Numbered from the stretch's first letter, positions 8,815-14,706 are shown. The stretch is 15,913 nucleotides of DNA from Lachnospiraceae bacterium UBA3845 (GCA_002392705.1 DGHP01000007.1:1-15913), one strand, 5' to 3'. Translations and numbers: made by a program. Notes: generated from the letters alone by a model not told the origin.

Positions 8815-9036
8815 ATAATCCCCTCCCGGACTGCATGGCCTTTCTGCATTCTGATCCGTCAGGCAGCAGACTGTATCAAAAACGGCTGCCGCAAGAGCCT
8901 GTACATCCACTGCCGGATTTAAAGCATCTATGCGACAGCCCTGCTCTGTCCTGCATAAATCAGTTGAAAAGCTGCGAATCCCTTTCCGTCCGGCATCTCT
9001 CAGCGCTGCCGGAAAAGGCTGAAATCAGAATGATCT
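8815..9036 (-). other. yqhY-nusB intergenic region with a hairpin
   Basis: This 222-base gap has no supported gene. On the minus strand, shortly after the yqhY stop, the arms CCGGCA and TGCCGG (11-nt loop, 8990-9012) form a hairpin that can extend through CCTTT/AAAGG, spanning about 8981-9018. It lacks a T-run in the reading direction, so it is better seen as an mRNA-stabilising or processing structure than an intrinsic terminator. This is inference from base pairing only. Confidence 0.35.
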
Positions 9037-9438
9037 TTATTTCTCTGAATCCCCTGTCTGGGACTTGTCCATAACGACGCTGGCGACCTTGATATTGATC
9101 TCCGCGACGTTCAGCCCGGTCATGGTCTCGATCGCCGTCTTGACGCGGTCCTGCACCTTTGTGCTTGTCTCGGGCACATTGTAGCCGTAACGGATATTGA
9201 CCGCCATATTGACATGGACCTCGCCGTCCTCAACCGTAAGATGGACGCCCTTTCCGAGGCTCTTGATGCCAAGCCTTCCGATCACGTCCCTCGTCGCATT
9301 GCCGGCCAGGGAAGCCACTCCCTTGACATCCGACGCTGCCAGACCGGCGATGATGGCTACCACATCATCCGCGATTCTGACCTCGCCGATCCCGCCGTCC
9401 ATAGCGATCGTATTCATATGAGCAGTCTCATTGGCCAT
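9037..9438 (-). CDS. yqhY: Asp23/Gls24 family envelope-stress protein (YqhY-like)
   Basis: Asp23/Gls24 (DUF322) proteins are small cytoplasmic or membrane-associated proteins linked to envelope stress. In B. subtilis YqhY is encoded next to accBC and nusB and affects acetyl-CoA carboxylase activity. The 133-residue product shows the family core: GEVRIADDVVAIIAGLAASDVKGV in segments, GVHLTVEDGEVHVNMAVNIRYGYNVPE, and an ending helix VQDRVKTAIETMTGLNVAEINIKV. The ATG at 9438 (MANETAHMN) has GGGAGG 7 bases upstream; a longer frame to 9468 would overlap that site. It is the first gene of the nusB-xseA-ispA-dxs run, and a candidate promoter lies about 130 bases upstream. No acc genes are in the window, so the B. 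subtilis context is only partly kept. Confidence 0.92.
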   Translation of the reverse strand: MANETAHMNTIAMDGGIGEVRIADDVVAIIAGLAASDVKGVASLAGNATRDVIGRLGIKSLGKGVHLTVEDGEVHVNMAVNIRYGYNVPETSTKVQDRVKTAIETMTGLNVAEINIKVASVVMDKSQTGDSEK

Positions 9439-9490
9439 AATAAAACCTCCCTGTCGCAGCTTGTCCAAAGGAACGCATCCCGCGCAGGCG

Positions 9491-9516
9491 CCGGATGATT
9501 CTCACCGGATGATTCT
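9491..9516. repeat. 12-bp direct repeat in the yqhY leader
   Basis: CCGGATGATTCT occurs at 9491-9502 and again at 9505-9516, a period of 14 bases. It lies in the untranslated region between the predicted promoter and the yqhY start. Two same-face direct repeats could be a protein operator or a recent slip duplication. Nothing else in the window matches it. Confidence 0.8.
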
Positions 9517-9568
9517 TATCAGATTATAATCCGCAAAGCGCTCCGCTGCTTCCGCGCTTCTCCTCATC

Positions 9569-9597
9569 ATCTTATACCAGAAATGCCGACATTGCAA
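9569..9597 (-). promoter_or_regulatory. Candidate sigma-A promoter for the yqhY-nusB-xseA operon
   Basis: On the minus strand TTGCAA (9592-9597) and TAAGAT (9569-9574) are separated by 17 bases. The neighbouring TATAAG with an upstream TGG also resembles an extended -10. Predicted start is near 9562, giving a leader of about 124 bases before yqhY. It lies in the 230-base gap after prfC. The -35 is only 4/6 to consensus. Confidence 0.5.
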
Positions 9598-9668
9598 GCA
9601 GTCTGCTTCCGCCGGAGCTGCCGGCCTTTTACCGGTTCACGGCTTTTAACGCATCCGCTTACAGTCCG

Positions 9669-11258
9669 TCAGCGGGCAAATTCGGAAAGCCTGAGCTTCG
9701 GATTGCGCTCCTCCACCATACCCACCGACCAGCTGTTCACAAAAAGAAGCAGGGGTCTTCGCTTCATGTCGATGATCCGCTTCATGTCGCTTGTTCCGCT
9801 GATCGAATCCGGACTGACTTCCTCCGGGTTCTCGATCCAGCGGATATATTCGTAGGGAAGACTCTCCATCCGGATATCCACATTGTATTCATTCTCCAGC
9901 CTGAACTTCAGGACATCAAACTGAAGAACGCCGACCACGCCCACGATGGTCTCCTCCATGCTGCCGGCGGGTTCCATAAAGATCTGGATCGCGCCTTCCT
10001 GGGCGATCTGCTGCATCCCTTTCACAAACTGCTTTCTTTTCATGGAATCCAGCGGTTTGACCCTGGAAAAATGCTCCGGAGCGAAGGTCGGGATCCCTTC
10101 ATAGGCGAACTTTCTCCCGGGCATGCAGACTGTATCCCCGATGGAGAACATGCCGGGGTCAAACACGCCGATGATATCGCCCGCGTAAGCCTCGTCCACC
10201 ACATGTCTGGCCTGTGCCATCATCTGCTGGGGCTGGGACAGTCTCATCCGCCGGTTCCCCTGCACATGGTATACTTCCTTATCCGCGTCGAACTTGCCCG
10301 AGCAGATCCGCATGAAGGCGATCCTGTCCCGGTGCATCTTATTCATATTCGCCTGGATCTTGAAGACAAAGGCGGAGAAAGGCTCTTCCACCGGGTCGAT
10401 CCGTCCCAGATCGGCCGTCCTCGCAAGGGGCGGCATGGTCATCTGAAGAAAATAGTTCAGGAAGATCTCCACGCCGAAATTCGTCAGCGCCGAGCCGAAA
10501 AATACAGGGCTCAGTTCTCCCTTTGTTACTTTCTCCTGGTCAAACTCCGCGCTGGCGCCGTCCAGAAGCTCGATCTCATTGAGAAGGGTCTCCCTTGCAT
10601 CCTCCCCGATAAAGCGGACAAGCTCAGGATCATCCAGGTCGATCTCCGTCGCGGTTCCCTCTTTCGTCCCCTTCTCGGTATCCGTATAGGTGACGACGTG
10701 ATGCCTGCTGCGGTCATAGACGCCGCGGAACCCTTTTCCGGAGCCGATCGGCCAGTTGACCGGGCAGGTCGCGATTCCGAGCTCTTTCTCGATATCGTCC
10801 AGAAGATCAAAACTGTCTTTTGCGTCCCGGTCAAGCTTATTGATAAAGGTAAAAATCGGAATATGACGCATGACACAGACCTTGAACAATTTCCTGGTCT
10901 GCGCCTCGACGCCCTTGGAGGCGTCAATCACCATGACCGCGGAATCCGCAGCCATCAGCGTCCGGTAAGTATCCTCAGAGAAATCCTGATGACCCGGCGT
11001 ATCAAGAATATTGATACAGTATCCGCCATAGTTAAACTGCAGCACGGAACTGGTCACCGAGATACCTCTCTGCTTCTCGATCTCCATCCAGTCCGAAACG
11101 GCATGTCTGGCCGTCGCCTTGCCCTTTACAGATCCGGCAAGGTTGATGGCGCCGCCGTACAGCAAAAATTTCTCAGTCAGGGTCGTCTTGCCGGCGTCCG
11201 GATGAGAAATAATCGCAAAGGTTCTTCTTTTTTCAATCTCCGTCCTCAGATCACTCAC
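9669..11258 (-). CDS. prfC: Peptide chain release factor 3
   Basis: RF3 is a translational GTPase that removes RF1 or RF2 from the ribosome after peptide release and acts in post-peptidyl-transfer quality control. The 529-residue product matches the family length. The G domain has the P-loop SHPDAGKTTLTEK (18-30), the switch region QRGISVTSS, DTPGHQDFSEDTYR (G3) and INKLDRD (G4). Domains II and III follow, with SGKFDADKEVYH and EGAIQIFMEPAGSMEETIVG typical of RF3 rather than EF-G or TypA. The start is GTG at 11258 (MSDLRTEIEKRRTF) with GGGGAA upstream; an in-frame TGA a short way upstream rules out a longer start. It stands alone between two operons, behind its own promoter and a terminator-containing leader. 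Confidence 0.97.
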   Translation of the reverse strand: MSDLRTEIEKRRTFAIISHPDAGKTTLTEKFLLYGGAINLAGSVKGKATARHAVSDWMEIEKQRGISVTSSVLQFNYGGYCINILDTPGHQDFSEDTYRTLMAADSAVMVIDASKGVEAQTRKLFKVCVMRHIPIFTFINKLDRDAKDSFDLLDDIEKELGIATCPVNWPIGSGKGFRGVYDRSRHHVVTYTDTEKGTKEGTATEIDLDDPELVRFIGEDARETLLNEIELLDGASAEFDQEKVTKGELSPVFFGSALTNFGVEIFLNYFLQMTMPPLARTADLGRIDPVEEPFSAFVFKIQANMNKMHRDRIAFMRICSGKFDADKEVYHVQGNRRMRLSQPQQMMAQARHVVDEAYAGDIIGVFDPGMFSIGDTVCMPGRKFAYEGIPTFAPEHFSRVKPLDSMKRKQFVKGMQQIAQEGAIQIFMEPAGSMEETIVGVVGVLQFDVLKFRLENEYNVDIRMESLPYEYIRWIENPEEVSPDSISGTSDMKRIIDMKRRPLLLFVNSWSVGMVEERNPKLRLSEFAR

Positions 11259-11309
11259 TTGAAGTTCCCCGTCTTTTCGAATAATCCTTTTATTTCAATG
11301 CTGCAAGCC

Positions 11310-11338
11310 ATTTTAGCAATATTGGGGTACACTGTCAA
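11310..11338 (-). promoter_or_regulatory. prfC-proximal promoter P2
   Basis: On the minus strand a perfect -35 TTGACA (11333-11338) is followed after 17 bases by TAAAAT (11310-11315, 5/6 to consensus). The predicted start is near 11303, leaving about 45 bases of leader before the prfC GTG. It begins only about 7 bases after the T-tract of the upstream terminator, so prfC can be transcribed independently of read-through. Confidence 0.75.
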
Positions 11339-11345
11339 CTCCGCG

Positions 11346-11390
11346 AAAAAGAAAGGACACCGGTCGGCTCTTACACGCAACCGGTGTCCT
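11346..11390 (-). terminator. Intrinsic terminator ahead of prfC
   Basis: The minus strand has a perfect 11-bp stem, AGGACACCGGT (11380-11390) with ACCGGTGTCCT (11354-11364), and a 15-nt loop. The tail TTTCTTTTT follows directly. This is the clearest terminator in the window. No full gene lies just before it; the nearest, the acyltransferase, ends about 300 bases upstream and a strong promoter intervenes. It therefore ends a short leader or small RNA. Confidence 0.88.
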
Positions 11391-11416
11391 CACTGATGAT
11401 ACTTCAAGGATCCCAT
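11390..11416 (-). CDS. Possible 8-codon leader peptide upstream of prfC
   Basis: ATG at 11416 opens a frame coding MGSLKYHQ and ending in TGA at 11390-11392. AAAGAGGT stands 8 bases upstream of the ATG, a good ribosome site. The A of the stop codon is the first base of the terminator stem, so a ribosome waiting at this stop would cover the 5' arm of the hairpin. Short frames arise by chance, and only the ribosome site and the placement support it. Confidence 0.35.
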   Translation of the reverse strand: MGSLKYHQ

Positions 11417-11451
11417 TGGACTGTACCTCTTTCACCAGAATCACTTGTCTG

Positions 11452-11487
11452 CTCGCTTGTTCTTTGTGGTCTCTCTTGTTCTTTGTG
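11452..11487. repeat. Tandem 19-base-period repeat in the prfC leader
   Basis: Two copies of a 17-base unit (11452-11468 and 11471-11487) differ at one position and are spaced by a 19-base period. On the transcribed minus strand each reads CACAAAGAACAAG followed by a GA/GC-rich tail. They lie at the very 5' end of the predicted short transcript. Confidence 0.85.
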
Positions 11488-11492
11488 ATTAC

Positions 11493-11521
11493 ATCTTACA
11501 GCTTCGGAATCTTTTTGTCAA
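11493..11521 (-). promoter_or_regulatory. Strong promoter P1 of the prfC leader
   Basis: On the minus strand TTGACA (11516-11521, perfect) is 17 bases from TAAGAT (11493-11498, 4/6). Upstream, 11522-11570 is strongly AT-rich with A- and T-tracts, resembling an UP element. The strength of the -35, the ideal spacer and the AT-rich flank suggest high activity. Confidence 0.72.
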
Positions 11522-11528
11522 GTTATTT

Positions 11529-11556
11529 TTGAAAAATTAAAATGTTGTTTTATAAT
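11529..11556 (+). promoter_or_regulatory. Possible divergent promoter on the plus strand
   Basis: TTGAAA (11529-11534) and a perfect TATAAT (11551-11556) are 16 bases apart on the plus strand, back to back with P1. The region is AT-rich, so chance matches are likely. No plus-strand gene follows. Confidence 0.28.
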
Positions 11557-11645
11557 TGTGTGCGATATTCAGAATATTTCTGACTTTTCTCCGGATCCAG
11601 CCGTTCTTGCTCTCTGCAGCCTTACCTGCCATTGATTAACGCATC

Positions 11646-11681
11646 CCGGCGCCGCTGTGAAGCCTTTTTTCGCGGCACCGG
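11646..11681. other. GC-rich hairpin just after the acyltransferase stop
   Basis: Arms CCGGTGCCGC and GCGGCGCCGG (minus strand, one G-U pair) form a 10-bp stem with a 16-nt loop, 15 bases beyond the stop codon. On the minus strand no T-run follows, so it would be a poor intrinsic terminator. On the plus strand a GCAGTTTTT tail follows, but there the stem has a C-A mismatch. Confidence 0.45.
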
Positions 11682-11695
11682 CAGTTTTTAAGCTT

Positions 11696-12826
11696 TTACA
11701 GCCTTTTCTGCTCCGGCTGCGGGCCGGAAAGCAGGCCGTCCAGTTTCTGCTGCAGAAAGCCGCAGACAGCTTCACAGGCCTTCCTTACGTGAAGGATCCT
11801 GAATACAAACACACGGACCAGGTCTGCCGCCGTGCAGACACAGTAGAGAAGGAAAGCGCTGAGCAGGACCATCAGAATACAGAGAACCGGCCCGAGCCGG
11901 TAAAAATCCCTGCAGCTGTCCTTGAGCAGATATTCCCAGACATAAGGCTGAACCTGGACCAGATAGACCGAGAAAGACATCGGTGCGAGAAAACGGATCA
12001 GGGAGCGGGCCCCCTCGCTCCTTACCTTTATCTTCTGGAACAGAAGCAGCAGGGATACCGCGCAGATCACCATGGTGGGCGCCGTATAGGAGGTGAACAC
12101 TCTCCCGTAGAGTGCCTTTCCGTATAATGCTCGGGTATAATTCTCCATCTGGATCTTGAACAGCCAGGACAGAACGACACTGCAGAAATAGACCGAAATG
12201 TACCAGGCAGCAGGGCGCTGCTTTAAGCGGATCTTCTTCAGGCAGGCTCCCATAACATAGAGAATACTCAGCCAGAGGAAGCTGTAGCCGGCTCCCAGGC
12301 CGAGAAAATCGGAACCCGTCTGGGACACGCGCGGAATCATGGTACAGACGCTGCAGAGCACAAAAAGAACTGCGAAGAGTTTTTTCCGCTCCCGCTCTGT
12401 CAGAGCCAGAACCATCCTGTTCAGATAAGGCGCAGTCACAAAGACGCCGACGTAGGATGAAAAATACCAGTAGGTCTTCCAGGAAACCGGGAACAAAGCT
12501 TTCCATGGCATGGCGTCCAGAACTTCCAGATGGAATATATTGACTGCAAGAAATGAACCCAGGGCAGAGTACCAGAAAACTCTCAGCCAGAGCTCCGCCA
12601 GCCTGGAAGGCCTGCGCTTTGCGTCAACGCCCGCGAATCCCGAAATCAGTCCGTAGATATCCACCGCGCAGTATGCTGCCGTCTCCAGAAACCAGCAGGC
12701 ATAGTAAGAACCGTTATAGCCGTTCACGCGCAGCATGGCGCCTCCCTGCCCGTTGATATGCAGGACGCAGATGAAAAACATGCCGATCAGCCTGAGCAGG
12801 TCAATCCCGTAATTTCGCTCTTTCAT
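11696..12826 (-). CDS. Acyltransferase-3 family integral membrane protein
   Basis: This 376-residue hydrophobic protein belongs to the acyltransferase-3 family (OafA/WecH/YrhL type), which usually O-acetylates cell-surface glycans. The N-terminus MKERNYGIDLLRLIGMFFIC shows the family start. R12 and H23 give the R-x10-H motif of the first membrane helix, implicated in acyl transfer. About ten hydrophobic segments are visible. A loop contains WKTYWYFSSYVGVFVTAPYLN, close to the family's conserved W-Y-L/F pattern, and YSFLWLSILYVMGACLKK lies in a later helix. The C-terminus is basic and cytoplasmic-like. The acceptor cannot be inferred; no glycan gene cluster is nearby. The ATG at 12826 overlaps the preceding ACT gene's stop as TGATG and lacks a strong ribosome site, so translation is probably coupled. 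Confidence 0.9.
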   Translation of the reverse strand: MKERNYGIDLLRLIGMFFICVLHINGQGGAMLRVNGYNGSYYACWFLETAAYCAVDIYGLISGFAGVDAKRRPSRLAELWLRVFWYSALGSFLAVNIFHLEVLDAMPWKALFPVSWKTYWYFSSYVGVFVTAPYLNRMVLALTERERKKLFAVLFVLCSVCTMIPRVSQTGSDFLGLGAGYSFLWLSILYVMGACLKKIRLKQRPAAWYISVYFCSVVLSWLFKIQMENYTRALYGKALYGRVFTSYTAPTMVICAVSLLLLFQKIKVRSEGARSLIRFLAPMSFSVYLVQVQPYVWEYLLKDSCRDFYRLGPVLCILMVLLSAFLLYCVCTAADLVRVFVFRILHVRKACEAVCGFLQQKLDGLLSGPQPEQKRL

Positions 12827-13230
12827 CAGATCGTAAGGAATCCTTTCTCCTTGATGGCCGCCTCGACTTCCCAGATGTCATCCGCGCTGAAAACCATGAT
12901 CGGCAGGCCGGACTCCCGGTCAAAAGAGAGGTAGAGATAATTCACATTGATATTCATGTCCAGAAGAACATTGAGCAGATGGTTCAGGTTTCCGACCTTG
13001 TCTTCCACCTCGACACCGATGACATTCCTTACTCTGGTCAGATAGCCGGCCTCCGTCAGCGCCTTGCACGCGGCATCCGCGTCCGACACCACCATGCGGT
13101 TGCAGCCGAATTCTGCGCCGTCGTCCGTCATGGAGCCCAGAATATTGATATTCTTCTCAAGCAGGATCCTTGTAATATCCGCAAGGGTACCTTTTTTGTT
13201 TTCCGCGTAAATAGTAACCTGTTTCAGCAT
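12826..13230 (-). CDS. Tandem ACT-domain protein
   Basis: This 134-residue protein is made of two ACT domains, about residues 1-68 and 69-134, with no enzyme domain. Each begins with a beta strand and a ligand-loop glycine: ENKKGTLADITRILLEKNINI in the first and EDKVGNLNHLLNVLLDMNINV in the second. ACT domains bind amino acids, so a sensing or regulatory role is likely. In many anaerobes such stand-alone ACT proteins are encoded next to phenylacetate-CoA ligase (paaK) and indolepyruvate oxidoreductase genes, but none is in this window. The ATG at 13230 has AGGAAGG 6 bases upstream. Its stop overlaps the acyltransferase start. It follows trmD by 79 bases, where rplS would normally be found. 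Confidence 0.9.
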   Translation of the reverse strand: MLKQVTIYAENKKGTLADITRILLEKNINILGSMTDDGAEFGCNRMVVSDADAACKALTEAGYLTRVRNVIGVEVEDKVGNLNHLLNVLLDMNINVNYLYLSFDRESGLPIMVFSADDIWEVEAAIKEKGFLTI

Positions 13231-13232
13231 GA

Positions 13233-13316
13233 TTAACCTTCCTGACTGCCAAGCCCGAATTCGTTTCTCTTAAGTCTCGGCAAATAGTATTCCTTTTCGA
13301 CAGAAAAAATCAGCAC
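13233..13316 (-). CDS. Doubtful 27-codon frame between trmD and the ACT gene
   Basis: A frame starting at GTG (13314-13316, overlapping the trmD stop) runs through the entire gap and stops 2 bases before the ACT start. It would encode a basic peptide containing EYYLPRLKRNEFGLG. No ribosome site precedes it and I do not recognise it. It may be chance, a coupled small protein or a gene remnant. Confidence 0.18.
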   Translation of the reverse strand: MLIFSVEKEYYLPRLKRNEFGLGSQEG

Positions 13317-14164
13317 TGGGGATAATAGATATCCAGGCCGCTCTCCCGCAAAAACTTCCGGTCCTTTTTGTCCAGCTCCGCACGGCTGCAGAGATCGGGC
13401 CGTCTCAGCGCCGTCCGCTCCAGAGCCCGGTCCCTTCTCCAGCGGTCAACCGCTCCGTGGTTTCCGGACAGCAGTATCCCGGGAACCGCCCTGTCATGCC
13501 AGACTTCAGGTCTGGAATACTGTGGGTATTCCAGGAGTCCGTCCCCCTGGAAAGACTCCGTCACTGCAGAATCGTCATTGCTCAGAACGCCCGGAACCAG
13601 GCGTGAGATCGTATCCATCATGACCAGCGCCGGAAGCTCTCCCCCGGTCAGCACATAGTCCCCGATCGATACCTCGTCCGTCACGATCTCCTCCAGAACC
13701 CGTTCGTCGATGCCTTCATAATGGCCGCAGAGAAAGATCAGGTCTTTTTCCGCCGCCAGTTCCTCCGCCATCTTCTGGTCAAAGCGCCTTCCCTGGGGCG
13801 TCATATACAGAACCCGGACCTGCCCCTGCGCCTGGCCGGCTGCCGCAGACTCCCGGCCGTCCGTCGTATCTTCCGGACCGACGGCGCTGTCTTTGTCTTT
13901 CCAACTGTCCGCAGTATCTTCCGGGCCGATCCGGTCCATCACACTGCGCCAGGCCCTGTAGACCGGTTCCGCCTGCATAACCATGCCGGCGCCGCCGCCG
14001 TAAGGATAGTCATCGATCCTGCTTTTTCTTTTTTCTTCCGCAAAATCCCGGATATTTACAGCATCCAGGGACAGAATCCCCTTATCCATCGCCCTTCCGG
14101 TGATACTGGTGCGAAGAGCGCCCTCTATCATCTCCGGGAACAAAGTCAATACATGATAATTCAT
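13310..14164 (-). CDS. trmD: tRNA (guanine-N1)-methyltransferase TrmD, with insertion
   Basis: TrmD methylates G37 at N1 in tRNAs with a G36, preventing +1 frameshifts. The protein starts MNYHVLTLFPEMIEGALRTS and has the SPOUT trefoil-knot motifs DDYPYGGGAGMVM, LCGHYEGIDERV and SIGDYVLTGGELPALVMMD. At 284 residues it is longer than the usual 230-250. The excess is an insertion at about residues 78-115, between PVYRAW and VRVLYMTPQG, built from GPEDTADSWKDKDSAV and a diverged copy GPEDTTDGRESAAAGQ. I prefer the ATG at 14164; a GTG at 14173 would add three residues and has GGGAAG upstream. It begins 23 bases after rimM. The residues of the knot are intact, so activity is expected despite the insertion. 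Confidence 0.95.
   Translation of the reverse strand: MNYHVLTLFPEMIEGALRTSITGRAMDKGILSLDAVNIRDFAEEKRKSRIDDYPYGGGAGMVMQAEPVYRAWRSVMDRIGPEDTADSWKDKDSAVGPEDTTDGRESAAAGQAQGQVRVLYMTPQGRRFDQKMAEELAAEKDLIFLCGHYEGIDERVLEEIVTDEVSIGDYVLTGGELPALVMMDTISRLVPGVLSNDDSAVTESFQGDGLLEYPQYSRPEVWHDRAVPGILLSGNHGAVDRWRRDRALERTALRRPDLCSRAELDKKDRKFLRESGLDIYYPQC
13859..13929. repeat. 48-base-period internal duplication in trmD
   Basis: Bases 13859-13881 and 13907-13929 agree at 20 of 23 positions with a period of 48 bases, an exact multiple of three. The duplication underlies the two 16-residue GPEDT units of the TrmD insertion. Divergence is greater in the rest of each unit. Confidence 0.8.
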
Positions 14165-14187
14165 CCGCCGCACCCGCTTCCCACAGC

Positions 14188-14706
14188 TTATTCAAGTCCC
14201 GGCAGCAGATGCACCTTCATGATGTCCGCCTCGAGATCCACATCCAGGATGCAGTCGGGAATCGCCGGAATCAGAAGCTCTCTCTCCGGATGCCCCTCCG
14301 GCGTAACCACATAGACCTTGTTAGCCCGGGTCTCCAGGATGTCCGTCAGTTCGCCGAGGCAGCGGCCTTCATCGCTGTAAACCGTCAGACCGATCAGGTC
14401 TCCGACAAAATATTCATTTTCCTCCAGAGGAATTGCGTTCTCCCGGGAGACATACAGATCCTTTTTGACAAGCTCCTCCACGTCCTCGATCCGGTTCCGG
14501 TCACGGAACTTCAGGATCACAAGATTCTTGAAATAGCGTGCCCGTTCCGCTCTCAGCGGGCGGTAATCCCGATTTCCGGACATATCCGCGAACAGCTCGT
14601 CCAGATAGTCGAAGCGGTGCACATCCTCGGTGGTGGGGAATACCTTGACCTCCCCTTTCAGGCCATGGGTGGAAAGAATCGTTCCAATCTTCAGGTACTG
14701 TTCCAT
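14188..14706 (-). CDS. rimM: Ribosome maturation factor RimM
   Basis: RimM binds S19 and assists assembly of the 30S head. The 172-residue product is of normal length. The N-terminal RimM domain reads LKIGTILSTHGLKGEVKVFP followed by TTEDVHRF. The PRC-barrel domain starts near ENEYFVGDLIGLTVYSDEG and continues with GELTDILETRANKVYVV, then the conserved ELLIPAIPDCILDVDLE. The ATG at 14706 has AAGGAGC 6 bases upstream. It is followed by trmD, its near-universal partner. Upstream, 180 bases separate it from khpA, and a terminator-like hairpin lies in that gap, so rimM-trmD expression may be reduced relative to rpsP. Confidence 0.96.
   Translation of the reverse strand: MEQYLKIGTILSTHGLKGEVKVFPTTEDVHRFDYLDELFADMSGNRDYRPLRAERARYFKNLVILKFRDRNRIEDVEELVKKDLYVSRENAIPLEENEYFVGDLIGLTVYSDEGRCLGELTDILETRANKVYVVTPEGHPERELLIPAIPDCILDVDLEADIMKVHLLPGLE

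Larger units (their letters stand above)
11346..11486 (-). ncRNA. Predicted short leader transcript or small RNA, about 140 nt
   Basis: Promoter P1 (start expected near 11486) and the intrinsic terminator ending near 11346 delimit a short transcript on the minus strand. Its 5' half is purine-rich, looks little structured and carries a 19-nt tandem repeat. Its 3' half has a possible 8-codon ORF and the terminator hairpin. I do not recognise it as 6S, SRP RNA, T-box or a known riboswitch. It may be the attenuated leader of prfC or an independent small RNA. Confidence 0.5.
11259..11695 (-). other. 437-base regulatory region upstream of prfC
   Basis: This is the only gap over 300 bases. Read on the minus strand from 11695 it contains a GC-rich hairpin after the acyltransferase gene, then an AT-rich island (about 11522-11580). 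A strong promoter comes next, followed by a stretch of about 140 bases with a tandem repeat and a short ORF. An intrinsic terminator and a second strong promoter complete it before prfC. No protein gene of normal size fits. Elements are listed separately. Confidence 0.85.

Noticed and set aside
8815..8910. In-frame upstream extension of nusB
   Set aside because: The 32 extra codons do not resemble NusB and include the GGGAGGGG ribosome site serving the ATG at 8814.
9605..9650. Terminator after prfC
   Set aside because: The only hairpin (GCCGG/CCGGC, 5 bp) has its T-run on the plus strand, the wrong side for prfC.
10071..11396. 441-codon open frame on the plus strand, antisense to prfC
   Set aside because: Composition is typical of an antisense shadow (many His, Arg, Leu), no domain is recognisable, and it runs through the prfC promoter and terminator region.
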